Assembly (NCBI RefSeq): GCF_017744675.1
Contig: NZ_JAGIAV010000003.1
Location: 310,021-374,020 of the forward strand
Length of the DNA stretch: 64,000 nucleotides
DNA from: Flavobacterium sp.
GTDB lineage: Bacteria; Bacteroidota; Bacteroidia; Flavobacteriales; Flavobacteriaceae
Reading direction: 5' to 3'
Position 1 is the stretch's first letter, and each line of letters starts with the position of its first letter. The position numbers were made by a program, and so were the translations under genes. The notes below the pieces were generated by a model. It was not told the origin of the DNA, ran no database searches, and saw only the letters and a program-made list of their open reading frames with translations. Below, one piece after another: positions 61,350-64,000 of this stretch.

Positions 61350-62651
61350 TTATTCATTAATTTGCCTATTTGGAATTTCAATATAAAAAGTAGTGCCCAC
61401 TCCCACTGTAGAAGATACCCTTATCTTGCCCCCTAGCTTGTTCAGAGCTTCCTTTACTATATACAATCCTAAACCAGACCCTAACGCTATATTGGAGGCG
61501 CGATAAAACATATCGTATATTCTAGGAAGGGATTCCTCTGGAATGCCGATCCCAGTATCACTAATTACAATATGCGCTGCATGTTTCTGAATGAAGACCT
61601 CAATTTTAACAAAAGGTTTTTCATTTGCAATATCCTGATAACGAATAGCATTTGAAATAAGATTGTTTAAAATATTGTTTAGTCTGCTTTTATCAGAAAA
61701 AAAAGAGCTTTCCCCTCTGATATCAGTTATAAAATCAACGGTTCGGCTGTCGCCCATGAATTTCAGATTTTGCTCAATCTCTTCCAAAAGCTCTTTAAAA
61801 ATAATTGGGTCATTACCCAGATCAGTGCGAAGATTACGTGAATAATCCAAAATATCACAGATAAAAGTGTCCAGTCTTTTTGCATTGCCTTTTAAAGCCT
61901 CCAAATATTCCATTGTATGTTCTTCCTCCGTCTCATCTTCGGCAATTTCGATAAGTCCCAGCATAGAATTCAATGGCGCTCTCAGGTCGTGGGAAGCGCT
62001 ATAAACAAAGTGGTCCAATTCATAATTGACTCTTTTGAGCTCCATATTTTCAACTTCTTTTTTCCTGAAGATAAGATCCATGTGTAGTTCACTGTATTTT
62101 TTAAATTGGTAGGCCCACAATCCGCAAATTGAAAAAATAGCTGCCACAAGAATAATATGAAATGAAAATGTCTGCAGCGACATATGGTCCAATTGCGTAA
62201 AATAGATTCCATCTACTCCCACGTACTGCATATAAGCAAATAGAGCATGATGAATTATAACAATAATTAAAAGAGGAATCTGCAATTTCCATTTCTGATA
62301 GGTAATCAATATGGCGCTGGACAGAAATGCAGTAAAATGCATTTCAAAAAGACCATGCATCTGATAGATAAACTGTGCCATAAAAAGTCCTAAAACGGCA
62401 CTTAAAACATACTGATAAAAGTCTGTATCAGGAAGAAATGTTTTAGCTGAATAATAAGCTACCAATAAGAGGCTTCCAACTCCTATTGCTATCTGCCAAG
62501 TATCGTAAAAAAAAGCGAGAAACAAGCCAAAAACAAAAAAACTTATAATAAAATAATTGGCCAAGCTATCCGATTTCATTTTAATGGCAGAAAGAAATTC
62601 TCCAATGTGTGCTGATTGGCCCGAACTTTCGTCTTTTTGTTCCATTTGCAT
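61350..62651 (-). CDS. Membrane sensor histidine kinase
   Basis: 433 residues. Six membrane segments occur in about residues 30-190, followed by a linker and HisKA with His221 in ASHDLRAPLNSM. The ATPase has NNLISNAIRYQD, DTGIGIP and GSGLGLYIVKEAL. The extracellular loops are short, so the sensor is probably within the membrane. The partner is the receiver protein encoded next. An ATG at 62645 is an alternative start. The ligand is unknown. Confidence 0.93.
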   Translation of the reverse strand: MQMEQKDESSGQSAHIGEFLSAIKMKSDSLANYFIISFFVFGLFLAFFYDTWQIAIGVGSLLLVAYYSAKTFLPDTDFYQYVLSAVLGLFMAQFIYQMHGLFEMHFTAFLSSAILITYQKWKLQIPLLIIVIIHHALFAYMQYVGVDGIYFTQLDHMSLQTFSFHIILVAAIFSICGLWAYQFKKYSELHMDLIFRKKEVENMELKRVNYELDHFVYSASHDLRAPLNSMLGLIEIAEDETEEEHTMEYLEALKGNAKRLDTFICDILDYSRNLRTDLGNDPIIFKELLEEIEQNLKFMGDSRTVDFITDIRGESSFFSDKSRLNNILNNLISNAIRYQDIANEKPFVKIEVFIQKHAAHIVISDTGIGIPEESLPRIYDMFYRASNIALGSGLGLYIVKEALNKLGGKIRVSSTVGVGTTFYIEIPNRQINE

Positions 62652-63252
62652 TTCTTACCCTATTTTAAGTTAAACTCTTTATAATCTAATCTTTTTTAAA
62701 TCTTGATTTTTCTAAAAACAAGAGGCAATAAAAACGGAGGCCAATTAACAAGAAACCTTTTGCGGCTATCTAAAACTGCAGTCACAATTTTGACAATGAA
62801 ATACGTAAAAGTATAATTGCTTGTCTATTCAATTGGTAGCCTAATCTTTTCCAGCAACAAAGGAAACTCAAAAATATATTGCGCTTATTTCTCACACCAT
62901 TTATTTTGAAACTTATTCCTTAAGAAAATGATTTTCAACGATAAATTAGGAGGCAATATTTACAAGTTCAGGATGCTTTTAATACAGAGCAGGCTTAAAC
63001 TAAAATACGAAATTTTAATCAATTTTAATAAGACAATAGCAAAAATTAAAAGAAAATCAAACAATCAAACAACCTATAGATGGATCAGTCTAAAATCATC
63101 TACTTCATAGCCATTGTAAAACCTAATAGAACGGTATCGTGATTTGTTCATACAACAAGCTATAGAGACTTAAAAGATGTAGGCATAATTCATCTCATTT
63201 GATGCAAATCTGAGCAAAACAACATCTAATAACATTCTAAAATAAAAATCCC
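62652..63252. other. AT-rich stretch without recognisable features
   Basis: No credible gene, RNA or repeat was found. The 60-residue ORF at 62928-63110 has no recognisable start context or domain and is probably chance. The left end should hold the promoter of the histidine kinase, but no confident box was seen. Confidence 0.6.
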
Positions 63253-63292
63253 AAAAAAAAGAGTTAAAATGTTTACATTCACATTTTAACTC
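63253..63292 (-). terminator. Second terminator of the rRNA operon
   Basis: GAGTTAAAATGT and its exact reverse complement (63261-63272 and 63281-63292) flank an 8-nt loop. Read on the - strand a run of eight T follows (63260 to 63253). It lies about 170 bp beyond the 5S end and should catch read-through. Confidence 0.85.
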
Positions 63293-63423
63293 AAAACCTT
63301 TTAAAGCTCCATTTCTAAAAAGAATAAGAATTCTCATGAATTGAAAACAATTCCATTAAAACGGATTAATCACACCGATACGATACAGTATTGAACTTAA
63401 ATTCGAAAACCTGTATAAAACAG

Positions 63424-63452
63424 AAAACCCCATCCGGATTGGATAGGGTTTT
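63424..63452 (-). terminator. First terminator of the rRNA operon
   Basis: AAAACCCCATCC and GGATAGGGTTTT form 12-bp arms (one C-A mismatch) with a 5-nt loop, directly after the 5S gene on the - strand, followed by a T-rich tail. Confidence 0.85.
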
Positions 63453-63459
63453 CAAAAGA

Positions 63460-63566
63460 AAGGCGACGACATACTCTCCCACAATAATGCAGTACCATCT
63501 GCGCAGGCGGGCTTAACTTCTCTGTTCGGGATGGGAAGAGGTGAGCCCCGCCGCAATAACCACCTT
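63460..63566 (-). rRNA. rrf: 5S ribosomal RNA
   Basis: The reverse complement has the 5S signature: CCCATCCCGAACAGAGAAG in loops B/C and GGTACTGCATTATTGTGGGAGAG in the 3' half. The 5' AAGGTGGT and 3' GTCGCCTT ends pair as helix I, giving about 107 nt. Ends are accurate to a few bases. Confidence 0.95.
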
Positions 63567-63575
63567 AAGGTTTTT

Positions 63576-63613
63576 AGCTTCAGCCGTAAGCAATGCGCCT
63601 TAGGCTATAAGCT
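63576..63613. repeat. Imperfect inverted repeat in the 23S-5S spacer
   Basis: AGCTTCAGCCGTAAG and CTTAGGCTATAAGCT pair with small mismatches around an 8-nt loop. It probably folds in the rRNA precursor next to the 5S 5' end. Confidence 0.55.
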
Positions 63614-63683
63614 GCTCTGCGTCGAGCAAATATTTTAACATACTGGGATAAAGAAAAAGATAATGCGTATTTAGAAAGTTTCC

Positions 63684-63709
63684 TCCCGATCCGCCTGGGC
63701 GGATCGGGA
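63684..63709. repeat. Perfect 26-bp palindrome in the 23S-5S spacer
   Basis: TCCCGATCCGCC and its exact reverse complement are separated by TG. It is GC-rich in an AT-rich setting and lies 8 bp from the estimated 23S 3' end. It may be an RNA processing hairpin or a short palindromic repeat family member. Confidence 0.75.
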
Positions 63710-63716
63710 AAAGGGA

Positions 63717-64000
63717 TGTGCATAAGCTTACGGATTATTAGTACTACTCGACTGTGACATTACTGCCTTTACATCTGTAGCCTATCAACGTGGTCATCTT
63801 CCACGATCCTTAAAAGAAATCTCATCTTGTGGTGGGTTTCGCGCTTATATGCTTTCAGCGCTTATCCCTTCCCAACGTAGCTACTCTGCGGTGCCCCTGG
63901 CGGGACAACAGATACACTAGAGGTTAGTCCAATTCGGTCCTCTCGTACTAGAATCAGATCCACTCAAATTTCTAACGCCCGCAGTAGATAGAGACCGAAC
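63717..64000 (-). rRNA. rrl: 23S ribosomal RNA, 3' part (runs off the window)
   Basis: The reverse complement contains the sarcin-ricin loop AGTACGAGAGGACC (63936-63949) and the conserved GTACTAAT before the 3' end. The 5' part lies beyond position 64000. The 3' end is placed by comparison with the E. coli ending and is accurate to a few bases. Gene order 23S-5S with no tRNA between. Confidence 0.96.

Noticed and set aside
62928..63110. 60-residue ORF in the gap before the rRNA operon
   Set aside because: The composition is that of AT-rich non-coding DNA, with no domain or upstream signal.
63570..63716. tRNA in the 23S-5S spacer
   Set aside because: The inverted repeat there does not give a cloverleaf and lacks the T-loop motif.

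Overview
The window is AT-rich chromosomal DNA from a member of the Bacteroidota, most likely a Flavobacterium or close relative. The reasons are SusC/SusD pairs, hybrid two-component regulators, surface lipoproteins with acidic residues after the lipid cysteine, a type IX secretion sorting domain, TAnnTTTG-type -7 promoter boxes, and rRNA sequence at the right end. Species level cannot be decided from the sequence alone.

Positions 94-34952 hold a large xyloglucan utilization locus (XyGUL). The left block (+ strand) has a GH42 beta-galactosidase, a CE20-type acetylesterase and the hybrid two-component regulator HTCS1. The right block (- strand) reads SusC, SusD, a surface glycan-binding lipoprotein, GH5 and GH74 endo-xyloglucanases, GH29 fucosidase, two GH2 enzymes, an alpha/beta-hydrolase esterase, GH97, GH3, GH43 and a CE1-like esterase. 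The two blocks converge on a bidirectional terminator at 8388-8427. In the model, GH74 (secreted) and GH5 (surface-anchored) cut the backbone, SusC/D and the binding protein import the oligosaccharides, and the periplasmic enzymes remove acetyl, fucose, galactose and arabinose before GH3 releases glucose. The expected GH31 alpha-xylosidase is not in the window.

Positions 35357-38950 hold small metabolic and regulatory genes: a MarR regulator with a membrane protein, a dihydrolipoyl dehydrogenase, and a GNAT-TetR pair. Palindromic or repeated operators are visible for both regulators.

Positions 39228-54640 hold a second, smaller polysaccharide locus: GH3, HTCS2, SusC, SusD, binding protein, GH10 and, on the opposite strand, GH16. 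The GH3 gene and the SusC gene share a 21-bp-phased upstream motif that is probably the HTCS2 operator. The substrate is a beta-1,4-xylan or a beta-glucan.

Positions 54896-60800 hold a TonB-dependent receptor with a beta-lactamase-fold serine hydrolase, divergent from a LytS/LytTR-type two-component pair. Positions 60909-62651 hold a membrane histidine kinase with a stand-alone receiver. About 600 bp without recognisable features follow. The window ends in the 3' part of an rRNA operon on the - strand (23S partial, 5S, two terminators).
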